Positions 43,587 through 52,260 of a DNA stretch of 64,000 nucleotides are shown piece after piece. The DNA lies in the NCBI GenBank assembly GCA_002344065.1, contig DDTK01000008.1:10619-74618 (forward strand). Reading direction: 5' to 3'. A program made the translations under genes and the position numbers. The notes under the pieces are model-generated. The model was given only the letters and a program-made list of their open reading frames with translations. It had not been told where the DNA came from and made no database searches. Origin of the DNA: Flammeovirgaceae bacterium UBA2366 (GTDB taxonomy: Bacteria > Bacteroidota > Bacteroidia > Cytophagales > Cyclobacteriaceae). Position 1 is the first letter of the stretch, and each line of letters starts with the position of its first letter.

Positions 43587-44516
43587 TCATTGTATAGGAA
43601 GACTGTACACCAATCGTAACGAAGTAATGAACCCATTATCAAAGTTTACATTTTTCGGTGTACGGTCATCACCAAAGCGAACAACGCTTAAGCGAAAATC
43701 CATTTTCTCGCTCTCATCGTATTGTTCATAAACACGACTAAGCGAATAACCAAATCTAACCTCAATAAAAAAGTTACCCCTGGTATTCCATCGCGCGAAT
43801 AACGTTTCATCAATGCTGTTACGTTCAACATAGTCGCCTTTGAACTCTGCCTGTCCCAGCTTATAGGTGGTAATAAATCCAAAATGACTAAAGCCTGCTG
43901 TTAGGTATTCGTTAACCTTATAATTGACCTTCAGGTTAATCGGCATTAATCCAACGATGCTCCATTTGTCATTGATCTGCCAATCCAGATAAACCAGGGG
44001 TACAAGCAAAGGGCCAAATAACTCCTGATTGTACAAGGCACCATACCGCATCAGCAACCGATTGTGATAACGATGTTCATACAAACCTATACCACCCAAT
44101 TGCCAGTTCTTACTGTCGCTACCTTTAAAATCAGACATGTACCGGGGCACAGCCAACAATTGAAAGCCGTTGCGATCATTTAATTTTTGTACAATACCCG
44201 TTTGTAAAATAATACCGTGCATACGCATAGCGGTCAGGTATTCCGTTGGCCTTACTTCCAGATCGTTTGTCACATTAAACCCTGAATAAGTAAAATCGTT
44301 GTACCAGATAGTCTTCTCATTGAATTTTATGGGAATTTTCAGGTTGATCAACAAGTTGCTCTCGGTTGCTTTTCCGTAAAGTGGTTGCTGATAAGCAGAT
44401 GGCATACCCACCGCTCCACTTACAGTCAGTATATCGATACGGGATTGCCCGGATAGTTTCGTTGTAAATAATAAATAAAAAACAATCAATAGACACATCA
44501 AAAATGTTCGCGTCAT
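43587..44516 (-). CDS. Putative outer-membrane beta-barrel protein of unknown function
   Basis: 309 residues from the ATG at 44516 (MTRTFLMCLLIVFYLL), which gives a good signal peptide ending TKLSGQ near residue 24. The open frame reaches back to 44777, but the extra 87 residues would be translated from a repeat element and the end of the next gene. The mature part is a series of amphipathic strands with aromatic girdles (EYLTAGFSHFGFITTYKLG, FIEVRFGYSLSRVY) and ends near VYSLPIQ, typical of an outer-membrane barrel. The start codon lies inside the repeat's end (CGCAATGACG). No function assigned. Confidence 0.75.
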   Translation of the reverse strand: MTRTFLMCLLIVFYLLFTTKLSGQSRIDILTVSGAVGMPSAYQQPLYGKATESNLLINLKIPIKFNEKTIWYNDFTYSGFNVTNDLEVRPTEYLTAMRMHGIILQTGIVQKLNDRNGFQLLAVPRYMSDFKGSDSKNWQLGGIGLYEHRYHNRLLMRYGALYNQELFGPLLVPLVYLDWQINDKWSIVGLMPINLKVNYKVNEYLTAGFSHFGFITTYKLGQAEFKGDYVERNSIDETLFARWNTRGNFFIEVRFGYSLSRVYEQYDESEKMDFRLSVVRFGDDRTPKNVNFDNGFITSLRLVYSLPIQ

Positions 44517-44644
44517 TGCGAGTGTAAGGGTTTGAATGTATGGTGGCGTGAAGCAATCCCAGGCTTCATCAAAAGTCTTAACTATAGTACTGGAAATTGA
44601 CTCGTTATGTTTCGCAGTTTTCTGCAAGTCATTCCTCGCAATGA
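44513..44644. repeat. MITE/REP-like element, copy 3 (decayed)
   Basis: 132 bp with 10-base terminal inverted repeats TCATTGCGAG (44513-44522) and CTCGCAATGA (44635-44644). One arm of the inner hairpin (GTGAAGCAATCC) remains; its partner is lost. The left end supplies the ATG of the outer-membrane protein gene. Confidence 0.75.
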
Positions 44645-44698
44645 TGTGATTATGATTTTTTGATTTTCCAGGGGATATATTTTTCATAGGAATAGCTT

Positions 44699-45181
44699 TT
44701 ATCCCGCTCGTTTCAGAAAACCATCTAATCTTTTTTTTGTAGTAGCCTGCACTTTCTTCCTGAAGAAGGGAGTCCAACCTAAAAAAACACCGGTAAGTCC
44801 AAACGCCATGCGTGCCCAGCGGTAAAAATCAAATGAATCTTTATGTGATATTATCTTCCCATCCTTAAAATCAAATTTTGCATCAATAACGTTGTGCACT
44901 TTTCTTCCCGTAAGCGAAAATGTATAATGTGCCTCCCATCGGCCAGAGCCTGCTTTTTCATCAGCCTGAATGTTACTGAACTCCAATTTCCAGTCGCCCG
45001 GATTTTTTTTCAGTGTATCAATTAACATCGTCCACATAGCGCCTACTTCCTTTCCTTTCAAATCAGGAAAAGCAGGATCGGAAAATTTTACTTCCGGATG
45101 ATAGCTGGCTTTCATGCCCTCCGCATCAAGCTGTTGGAAACTGGTGTAGAATTTCCGGATCAGTTCTTCGTTTTTATGCAT
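44699..45181 (-). CDS. SnoaL/NTF2-like protein
   Basis: 160 residues with the NTF2-like cone-fold pattern: EELIRKFYTSFQQLDAEGMKA at the start, YHPEVKFSDPAFPDL, then strands ending VIDAKFDFKDGKIISHKDSF. Family members bind small molecules or act as isomerases or hydrolases; no specific function is visible. No signal peptide. A basic C-terminal tail (KKVQATTKKRLDGFLKRAG) extends beyond the usual domain. It precedes the outer-membrane protein gene on the same strand with a repeat element between. Confidence 0.8.
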   Translation of the reverse strand: MHKNEELIRKFYTSFQQLDAEGMKASYHPEVKFSDPAFPDLKGKEVGAMWTMLIDTLKKNPGDWKLEFSNIQADEKAGSGRWEAHYTFSLTGRKVHNVIDAKFDFKDGKIISHKDSFDFYRWARMAFGLTGVFLGWTPFFRKKVQATTKKRLDGFLKRAG

Positions 45182-45270
45182 ACAGTAAAGTTATTGATTG
45201 CCCCAAATCAGTGTTAACACAAATCAACCAGAAATTATAATGTTTTGATAAACTATAAGTCAATGATCTC

Positions 45271-45294
45271 GTGGACTGTGTCGACACAGACCAC
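45271..45294. other. Near-perfect 24-bp palindrome
   Basis: GTGGACTGTGTCGACACAGA followed by CCAC: the inner 14 bases CTGTGTCGACACAG are perfectly symmetric and the outer four match, with one mismatched pair. It lies in the 199-bp gap between two minus-strand genes. A terminator stem, a remnant of a repeat or an operator are all possible. Confidence 0.5.
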
Positions 45295-45380
45295 TAAGAA
45301 GAAACCACTTGATAGTCTGAGCATAGTTGAAGGCTGACGGTCCTAACCATGGTCTGTGCCCTCACATAACTTCCTTTCAC

Positions 45381-45851
45381 CTACAATGCCTTAATAAAAT
45401 ACCAGCCCATCACAAAACATGCGATCAACTTAATCAAGGTACTGAAAACAAAACCAATAAACGAACCAATGGCTGCTTTCAAGGCTTTATCCGATTGTTC
45501 GGTTGCCATCAGCTCGCCCACAAATGCTCCTATGAATGGCCCCATAATAATACCTAATGGCCCAAACCATAAACCGGCAATCAGGCCAATCGCACAACCC
45601 CACATACCATATTTACTACCACCAAATTTTTTCGTTCCATAAATCGGAACAGCATAATCGAGTATGGCGATGATAATCACGATCACTAACCATATCAGTA
45701 AAAACTTAATTGTAAATGCCGATTGTTCCCGCAATTGAAGGATAAGTAATCCTACAAAACTAAGTGGCGGGCCGGGCAACAGCGGAACCACACTGCCCAC
45801 CATTCCGGCAATCATAAATCCACAGGCAACAACCGTCCAGAGTAAATCCAT
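45381..45851 (-). CDS. DUF456-family membrane protein
   Basis: 156 residues with four to five transmembrane helices. The family signatures are GSVVPLLPGPPLSFVGLLIL near residue 21 and the glycine-rich GLWFGPLGIIMGPFIGAFVGE near residue 93 (second half of the duplicated glycine motif). Function unknown in the family. Divergent from nrdJ; the shared 105-bp region contains the nrdJ operator. Confidence 0.88.
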   Translation of the reverse strand: MDLLWTVVACGFMIAGMVGSVVPLLPGPPLSFVGLLILQLREQSAFTIKFLLIWLVIVIIIAILDYAVPIYGTKKFGGSKYGMWGCAIGLIAGLWFGPLGIIMGPFIGAFVGELMATEQSDKALKAAIGSFIGFVFSTLIKLIACFVMGWYFIKAL

Positions 45852-45887
45852 AGCAGCATTGAAAATACGGAAATTTTTTCTGGATTA

Positions 45888-45930
45888 TGATTTAAGTCAT
45901 AGCATTCACGTATCAAGCCAACTACATTTC
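45888..45930 (+). promoter_or_regulatory. Operator and promoter of nrdJ
   Basis: TGATTTAAGTCA (45888-45899) with TACATTTC (45923-45930, five of six to TAnnTTTG) starting exactly 35 bases later; ATG at 45957. No convincing second box 22 bp upstream. Confidence 0.72.
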
Positions 45931-45956
45931 ATATCATTTTTTAACCGCTCTACATT

Positions 45957-47807
45957 ATGGAACTCAATCAACAAATACTCAGCGATTTAATTATTTATAT
46001 GAAATATGCCCGTTACCTGCCCGAACTTAAGCGCAGGGAAACTTGGGATGAAATCTGTGACCGCTACCAGCACATGATGGTTGAGAAATATCCTTTTCAA
46101 TACCATGAAATTATTGATGTGATGAAATGGGTGCGGCAGAAAAAGGTATTGCCGTCTATGCGCGCCATGCAGTTTGCCGGTACTGCCATTGCCCGAAATA
46201 ATTCACGCATATACAATTGTGCTTATCTTCCTGTTGATGATATCCGTGCTTTTTCAGAAACTATGTTTTTGTTGTTGGGCGGTACGGGTGTTGGCTATTC
46301 CGTTCAATATCATCATGTGGAAAAATTACCGCCTGTTCAAAAGGCAGAGAAACACAGAAGATTTTTAGTGGGTGATAGCCTGGAAGGCTGGGCCGATGCT
46401 GTGAAGGTTTTGTTGAAAGGATATTTCGGTATAAGTGAATACATTCCGGAGTTCGATTATTCCGACATCCGTCCGAAAGGCGCGCGTCTGGTAACAGCCG
46501 GTGGCAAAGCACCCGGACCTGAGCCGCTCAAAATTTGTATCGCGCACGTTCAAGCCTTGCTCGATCGAAAAGAGAACGGTGAAAAACTTACTCCCCTTGA
46601 ATGCCACGACTTGATGTGTCACCTGGCCAATGCCGTATTGGCCGGTGGTATACGAAGATCAGCTATGATTTCACTCTTCTCCCATGGTGATGAAGAAATG
46701 CTCACCTGCAAATACGGCAACTGGTGGGAGTTGAATGAACAACGCGGGCGTGCCAATAACTCGGTAGTGTTGAAACGCGATATCATCACACAAGGGGAAT
46801 TTTTTGATCTATGGAAAAAAATTGAACTCTCCGGCTCCGGTGAACCGGGATTTTATTTCACCAACGATACCGACTGGGGGACAAACCCGTGTTGTGAAAT
46901 TGCCCTTCGGCCATTTCAATTTTGTAACCTGTGCGAGGTAAACGTGTCAGATGTGTATACACAAGATGAACTCAATGAACGTGCGCGTGCGGCCTCTTAC
47001 CTGGGTACACTACAGGCCGGCTTTACCAATTTTCATTATTTACGTGAAGTGTGGAAAACCACCACCGAACAAGATGCACTTATTGGGGTGGGCATGACCG
47101 GTATTGCCAGCGGAGCGGTTCAAAAACTGGATTTAATTGAAGCCGCGCAAGAAGTTAAGAAAGTTAACCTTGAAGTTTCCGCAAAAATCGGGATACAGTT
47201 TGCCGCACGCACCACCACCATTAAACCTTCGGGCACATCATCACTGGTGTTGGGCACTTCCTCCGGTATCCATGCCTGGCATAACGATTACTACATCAGG
47301 CGCATACGCATCGGAAAAAATGAAGCCTTATACGAATACCTGCGCATAGCCCATCCCGAATTACTGGAAGACGATCAGCTTAACAGCAAGCAGGCCATTA
47401 TCTGCATTCCGCAAAAAGCACCGAAAGGAAGTATCCTTCGAACAGAAGATGTGATGCAACTGCTGGAACGGATTAGAAAATTCAATGAGGACTGGGTACG
47501 CAAAGGATTCAGAAGAGGAAGCAATACCAATAATGTTTCGGCCACAGTTTCTATTGAAGATGGAGACTGGCAGAAGGTTGGCGAATGGATGTGGGCGAAC
47601 AAAGCCTCCTATAACGGCTTAAGTGTTTTACCTTTTGATACCGGCAACTACAAACAAGCACCCTTTGAGGATATTACCCGGGAGAAATTCAGTGAACTGG
47701 AGAAAAGCCTGAAAGCCATCGACCTTACCCATGTTTATGAAACGGATGACGAAACCGATCACAAAGCAGAGGCGGCTTGTGCCGGTGGGGCGTGCCAGGT
47801 TGTGTAG
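45957..47807 (+). CDS. nrdJ: Adenosylcobalamin-dependent ribonucleotide reductase (class II, monomeric type)
   Basis: 616 residues. The cysteines match the Lactobacillus RTPR pattern: Cys88 in RIYNCAYLP (redox pair with Cys323), Cys312 in NPCCEIAL (thiyl radical) 11 residues before Cys323 in FQFCNLC, and the C-terminal relay pair Cys608 and Cys613, five apart. The PSGTSSLVLGTSSGIHAW phosphate loop is intact. It makes deoxynucleotides using vitamin B12 and is independent of oxygen, which fits its FNR-like promoter. About 120 residues shorter than RTPR (739, from memory), so the allosteric insert may be reduced. No riboswitch is visible upstream. Confidence 0.88.
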   Translation: MELNQQILSDLIIYMKYARYLPELKRRETWDEICDRYQHMMVEKYPFQYHEIIDVMKWVRQKKVLPSMRAMQFAGTAIARNNSRIYNCAYLPVDDIRAFSETMFLLLGGTGVGYSVQYHHVEKLPPVQKAEKHRRFLVGDSLEGWADAVKVLLKGYFGISEYIPEFDYSDIRPKGARLVTAGGKAPGPEPLKICIAHVQALLDRKENGEKLTPLECHDLMCHLANAVLAGGIRRSAMISLFSHGDEEMLTCKYGNWWELNEQRGRANNSVVLKRDIITQGEFFDLWKKIELSGSGEPGFYFTNDTDWGTNPCCEIALRPFQFCNLCEVNVSDVYTQDELNERARAASYLGTLQAGFTNFHYLREVWKTTTEQDALIGVGMTGIASGAVQKLDLIEAAQEVKKVNLEVSAKIGIQFAARTTTIKPSGTSSLVLGTSSGIHAWHNDYYIRRIRIGKNEALYEYLRIAHPELLEDDQLNSKQAIICIPQKAPKGSILRTEDVMQLLERIRKFNEDWVRKGFRRGSNTNNVSATVSIEDGDWQKVGEWMWANKASYNGLSVLPFDTGNYKQAPFEDITREKFSELEKSLKAIDLTHVYETDDETDHKAEAACAGGACQVV

Positions 47808-47922
47808 ATGTAAAAAGCAAGACGTAAGTAGTAAGACTTAAGATTTAACGAATGGGTATCGCCAGAGAACCACTATAAACACAGCCTGCCCTAAATAGAC
47901 TCTTATTTATCAGCTAACGCGC

Positions 47923-47966
47923 TGACTTTCATCATGGAATGAAGCTGAGGATTTTGGGTACTTATA
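47923..47966 (+). promoter_or_regulatory. Operator and promoter of the second korAB operon
   Basis: TGACTTTCATCA (47923-47934) is a perfect TGA-N6-TCA; TACTTATA (47959-47966, four of six) starts 36 bases later. A poor second copy, TCTTATTTATCA, begins 22 bp upstream (47901). ATG at 47990. Confidence 0.55.
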
Positions 47967-47989
47967 TCCCATAACTTACCAAAATTGCC

Positions 47990-49879
47990 ATGAGTAAATT
48001 AACAGAGCACCTGGAGGAAGTCACCATTCGTTTTGCGGGCGACTCCGGAGACGGAATGCAGTTGGTTGGAACACAATTTTCAGACACTTCGGGCTTTGCC
48101 GGAAATGAAGTTAATACGTTTCCCGATTATCCTTCTGAAATACGTGCCCCGGAAGGAACCCTTTATGGCGTCAGTGCTTTTCAGATTCACTTTGGCACGC
48201 GCAACATTAACACCACGGGCGATTTTGTAGATGTATTGGTGGCTATGAATGCTGCTTCATTAAAAGTTAACATCGCCAACCTGCGCGATCAGGGGATCAT
48301 CATCCTCAATACTGAAGGGTTTGATGCCCGCAATCTGAAACTTGCCGGCTACACAACCAATCCAATAGAAGACGGAAGTTTGCAAAAATATCATGTAGTT
48401 GCAATCGACATGGCGAAGGAACTAAAGAAAGGATTTATTGAACTTGATGTTCCATCCAAATTAATTCAACGAACAAAAAATTTATTTGCACTGGGCATTA
48501 CCTATTGGTTGTTCAACCGGCCGCTAGAAGCAACCGTGAGCTGGATAAATAAAAAATTCAAGGGAAAAGAAGATGTTATTCTGGCCAACGTTCATTCGCT
48601 GCAAGCGGGCTGGAACTTCGCAGAGAAAAATGAAGATTTCAAAAAACAATACATTATTGATAAATCTCAATTAGCACCCGGCAAATACCGAAACATTACC
48701 GGAAATCAGGCGGTGGCGTTGGGCCTGGTGGTGGCGGCTACAAAAGCACATCTTCCGTTATTTCTGGGATCCTATCCAATAACACCCGCTACTGATATTT
48801 TACATGCCCTTTCAGGTTATAAAAAATATGGTGTAAAACATTTACAAGCCGAAGATGAAATTGCCGGTATTACAAGTGCTATTGGTGCAGCATTTGGCGG
48901 AAGCCTGGCTGCCACCACTACCAGTGGCCCCGGCCTCTCACTAAAAACAGAAGCAATCGGATTAGCGGTTATGACAGAGCTTCCATTAGTGATTGTTGAT
49001 GTTCAACGCGCTGGTCCCTCAACAGGCCTCCCAACAAAACCAGAACAAAGTGATTTAATGCAGGCGATGTATGGACGCCACGGTGAAGCACCTTTGCCCG
49101 TACTCGCTGCGGCCAGTTCATCTGATTGTTTTAACATGACAGTAGAAGCTGCACGGATTGCTTTGAAATACATGACACCGGTTATATTGTTGACAGACGG
49201 TTACATCGGACAAGCATCGGAACCATGGCAAATACCCGACATAAAATCATTGCCCGATATTACTCCTCAGTTCGCATCTGATCCGGCAACATTCAAACCT
49301 TATCTGCGCAAGGCGGAAACCCTGTGCAGACAATGGGCAATACCGGGTATGCAGGGAATGGAGCACCGCATTGGTGGATTGGAAAAAGAAGATGGCAGTG
49401 GTGTTGTAAGCCACGATGCACTGAACCACCAGAAGATGACCGAACTCAGACAAAAGAAAGTTGATGGCATAGCCAATGATATTCCCGAATTAAAAGTTAT
49501 CGGAGACAGCGAAGGCGATTTACTTTTACTAAGCTGGGGAAGTACGTATGGCGCTGCTAAAACAGCCGTAGAAAAATTAAAAGGAGATGGTCACAACATT
49601 TCCTTTGCGCACCTGCGTTACCTTAATCCGTTCCCAAAAAATTTAGGCGATGTGCTCCATCGGTTTGAGCGCGTTGTGATTCCGGAATTAAATATGGGAC
49701 AGTTAAAGAACCTGATTCAGGCAAAATACCTGAAATCTGTTATCGGCATTAATAAAGTTCAGGGCAAACCATTTAAGTCAATTGAGTTAGAGGAGAAAAT
49801 TAAAATGCTGTTGAGTCTTGAAAATCTTAATCGCTGGAAAGCGAATAAAGGTGAAGTAGATATTCCTGTTGACCTGTAA
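47990..49879 (+). CDS. korA: 2-oxoacid:ferredoxin oxidoreductase, fused gamma-alpha subunit (second copy)
   Basis: 629 residues. N-terminal gamma domain about 10-190 (IRFAGDSGDGMQLVGTQF at the start) fused to the alpha (pyrimidine-binding) domain about 220-480 with GSYPITPATDILHALS and AEDEIAGITSAIGAAFGGS, then domain II. With the following KorB it oxidises a 2-oxoacid, probably 2-oxoglutarate, and reduces ferredoxin. Paralogue of the partial gene at the left edge. Here it is not linked to nuo but follows nrdJ, and it has its own candidate Crp/Fnr-type operator. Confidence 0.94.
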   Translation: MSKLTEHLEEVTIRFAGDSGDGMQLVGTQFSDTSGFAGNEVNTFPDYPSEIRAPEGTLYGVSAFQIHFGTRNINTTGDFVDVLVAMNAASLKVNIANLRDQGIIILNTEGFDARNLKLAGYTTNPIEDGSLQKYHVVAIDMAKELKKGFIELDVPSKLIQRTKNLFALGITYWLFNRPLEATVSWINKKFKGKEDVILANVHSLQAGWNFAEKNEDFKKQYIIDKSQLAPGKYRNITGNQAVALGLVVAATKAHLPLFLGSYPITPATDILHALSGYKKYGVKHLQAEDEIAGITSAIGAAFGGSLAATTTSGPGLSLKTEAIGLAVMTELPLVIVDVQRAGPSTGLPTKPEQSDLMQAMYGRHGEAPLPVLAAASSSDCFNMTVEAARIALKYMTPVILLTDGYIGQASEPWQIPDIKSLPDITPQFASDPATFKPYLRKAETLCRQWAIPGMQGMEHRIGGLEKEDGSGVVSHDALNHQKMTELRQKKVDGIANDIPELKVIGDSEGDLLLLSWGSTYGAAKTAVEKLKGDGHNISFAHLRYLNPFPKNLGDVLHRFERVVIPELNMGQLKNLIQAKYLKSVIGINKVQGKPFKSIELEEKIKMLLSLENLNRWKANKGEVDIPVDL

Positions 49880-49979
49880 AAAAACCGCCATGCTAAAATG
49901 GCCATTAAAATATATTACTCCCGGAAAGATGATGGTATCCGCCATTGCATCTGACCTTAAACAAAAAGAATACTAACAA

Positions 49980-51026
49980 ATGAAAACACTAATTGACGAT
50001 ATACTGCAAAAGCCTCACGCTGGCGAAATGCAATACACCTCAAAAGATTTTAAACCCGATGTTGATGTACGGTGGTGCGCAGGGTGTGGCGCCATTTCGG
50101 TGCTTTCACCGGCACAGCGCCTGATGCCCGACTTAGGAATACCAAAAGAAAAAATTGTTTTTATTTCAGGTATTGGGTGTTCCGGCAGATTTCCATACTA
50201 CATGGATACATATGGCTTTCATGGCATACACGGAAGAGCATTGCCCATTGCCAGCGGCTTAAAAATTGCCCGCCCCGATTTAAGTGTGTGGATAGTTACC
50301 GGTGATGGCGACAACATGAGTATTGGCGGAAACCATTTTATCCATGCTTGCCGCAGAAATGTTGATATGAATGTACTCATGTTTAACAACGAAGTGTACA
50401 GTTTAACTAAGGGTCAGTACTCTCCCACTTCGCATCGCGGACAAATAACCAAATCATCTCCGTTAGGCGCGCTTGACGATCCGTTTAATCCTGTCGCACT
50501 GGCCTTAGGTGCAAGCGCTTCGTTTGTAGCCCGCGGTCATGATAAAGACCGTGCACAACTTCAACAGCTGTTACAAAAAGCCCATCAGCACAAAGGTTTT
50601 TCATTTGTGGAAATCTACACCAACTGCCGGATCTTTAACGATGGCGCATTTGATTTATATACGAATGCAGAAACCCGCGAAGAACATACTGTCTGGTTAG
50701 AGCACGGTATGCCTTTACTGTTCGGAAAGAAAAAGGATAAAGGCATTAAACTGGATGGGTTTAAACCCACCATTATCAATCTGAACGAAAATGGTAACAG
50801 CATTAACGATGTGTTAGTACACAATGAACAGGATTCAACGCTTGCTTTTATCCTTGCTAACATGACTTACTCCGAAGAACTTCCACGTCCTATGGGAACC
50901 TTACAAAACCTCGAACGGAGTTCATATGAAGAGCGTGTGGTGAAGCAAATTGAAGATGAAGTGAATCTTAAAGGAGAGGGCAACCTTGAATCTCTATTAT
51001 TAGGAGAAAGTCACTGGACGATTTAA
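49980..51026 (+). CDS. korB: 2-oxoacid:ferredoxin oxidoreductase, beta subunit (second copy)
   Basis: 348 residues with all KorB hallmarks: CAGCGA near residue 31 and GIGCSGRFPYY near 64 as cluster ligands, GDGDNMSIGGNHFIHA near 110 for TPP and magnesium, NNEVYSLTKGQYSPTS, and TNCRIFNDG near 213. The 100-bp gap to korA has no clear gene (see rejected small frames). It pairs with the upstream alpha-gamma subunit. Downstream comes a tandem repeat array that separates it from the converging rnf genes. Confidence 0.94.
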   Translation: MKTLIDDILQKPHAGEMQYTSKDFKPDVDVRWCAGCGAISVLSPAQRLMPDLGIPKEKIVFISGIGCSGRFPYYMDTYGFHGIHGRALPIASGLKIARPDLSVWIVTGDGDNMSIGGNHFIHACRRNVDMNVLMFNNEVYSLTKGQYSPTSHRGQITKSSPLGALDDPFNPVALALGASASFVARGHDKDRAQLQQLLQKAHQHKGFSFVEIYTNCRIFNDGAFDLYTNAETREEHTVWLEHGMPLLFGKKKDKGIKLDGFKPTIINLNENGNSINDVLVHNEQDSTLAFILANMTYSEELPRPMGTLQNLERSSYEERVVKQIEDEVNLKGEGNLESLLLGESHWTI

Positions 51027-51060
51027 TATACAAACCCATTCCAGGCAAGCATTATCTCAC

Positions 51061-51660
51061 TGTCACACCGAGCAGCGAGGTGTCTTTATAATACTCAAGC
51101 AACAGTTTAATCAAAGATGCCTCGTACCTCGGCATGACAATAGTAGCGCAAACATCCCCTCACACTCCGACAAAACAAAAGAAGTACAACCATAACCCCG
51201 CTGTCATACCGAGCAGCGAGGTGTCTTTATAATACTCAAGCAACAATTTAATCAAAGATGCCTCGTACCTCGGCATGACAATAGTAGCGCAAACATCCCC
51301 TCACACTCCGACAAAACAAAAGAAATACAAGCATACCCCCTGTCACACCGAGCAGCGAGGTGTCTTTATAATACTCAAGCAACAATTTAATCAAAGATGC
51401 CTCGTACCTCGGCATGACAATAGTAGACCAAACATCCCCTCACACTCCGACAAAACAAAAGAAATACAAGCATACCCCCCCTGTCACACCGAGGAACGAG
51501 GTGTCTTTATAATACTCAAGCAACAGTTTAATCAAAGATGCCTCATACCTCGGCATGACAATAGAAAACACATGCATCACCTTACTGCCACACCGAGGAA
51601 CGAGGTGTCTTTGCAAACTCATACGAAACAGTGAATCAAAGATGCCTCGTACCTCGGCAT
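51061..51660. repeat. Tandem array of five inverted-repeat elements (about 140-bp period)
   Basis: Copies begin near 51061, 51202, 51341, 51482 and 51586 (periods 141, 139, 141, 104). Each has a left arm TGTCACACCGAGCAGCGAGG or variant and a right arm whose complement reads TGTCATGCCGAGGTACGAGG, so each folds into a long imperfect hairpin with about 45 bp between the arms; linkers contain ACATCCCCTCACACTCCGAC. Copies 4 and 5 carry GAGGAACGAGG. The array fills the 652 bp between the stops of the convergent korB and rnfA genes. No gene is seen there; frames across it are by-products of the repeat. Confidence 0.93.
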
Positions 51661-51678
51661 AATAAAAGAAGAGGATTA

Positions 51679-52251
51679 TTAAACCAATCCGGCAAATCCC
51701 ATAAACGCCATGGAAAGAATGCTGGCCGTGATCAACGCTGCCGGCACACCTTGCATGTACTCAGGTAAGTCGGCTGTGTCCAACTGCTCGCGTAAGCTTG
51801 AAAAAATAATAATCGCCAACATAAAACCTAATCCATTGGCAACCGCAAACACCACACTTTTAATCAGGTTAAACTCCTGTTGGATCACCAGAATGGCAAC
51901 ACCCAGTATCGCACAGTTCGTGGTAATCAGCGGAAGGTAAACACCCAAAGCCTGGTACAACTCCGGGCTTACTTTTTTCATAATGATCTCCACCACCTGC
52001 ACCAGAAAAGCGATCACCAAAATATAGGTTACGGTTTGCATGTAGCCAATGTTGAAGGGTATTAACAAATAATGCTGAACGAGGTAGGTAATAATGGTGG
52101 CAATGGTTATCACAAAGATTACGGCTGCACCCATGCCCACAGCGGTGGATGTATTTTTTGAAACACCCAAAAACGGGCAGATACCCAAAAATTTAGCCAA
52201 CACTATATTATTAATGAATATGGCTGAAATAATGATGATGAGATAATCCAT
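51679..52251 (-). CDS. rnfA: Rnf electron transport complex subunit A
   Basis: 190 residues, six transmembrane helices. Family signatures: FINNIVLAKFLGICPFLGVS near residue 12 (the cysteine is a ligand of the membrane [2Fe-2S] cluster shared with RnfE) and ITTNCAILGVAIL near 108 (second cysteine). The Rnf complex couples electron transfer from ferredoxin to NAD+ with sodium or proton export across the inner membrane. Last gene of the run. Confidence 0.96.
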   Translation of the reverse strand: MDYLIIIISAIFINNIVLAKFLGICPFLGVSKNTSTAVGMGAAVIFVITIATIITYLVQHYLLIPFNIGYMQTVTYILVIAFLVQVVEIIMKKVSPELYQALGVYLPLITTNCAILGVAILVIQQEFNLIKSVVFAVANGLGFMLAIIIFSSLREQLDTADLPEYMQGVPAALITASILSMAFMGFAGLV

Positions 52252-52260
52252 ACTAAAGCA

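Noticed and set aside
44517..44777. 87-codon upstream extension of the outer-membrane protein gene
   Set aside because: It would be translated from the repeat element and the 3' end of the SnoaL-like gene and would hide the signal peptide.
49890..49976. Short frames (28 and 18 codons) between korA and korB of the second locus
   Set aside because: Two overlapping tiny frames are open, neither with independent support; treated as spacer.
51275..51634. 119-codon open frame across the repeat array
   Set aside because: It is built from the tandem repeat units and the protein repeats accordingly; no start signal or family resemblance.
51061..51660. CRISPR array
   Set aside because: The repeated unit is about 140 bp with near-identical content throughout, including the stretches between arms; there are no unique spacers and no cas genes.
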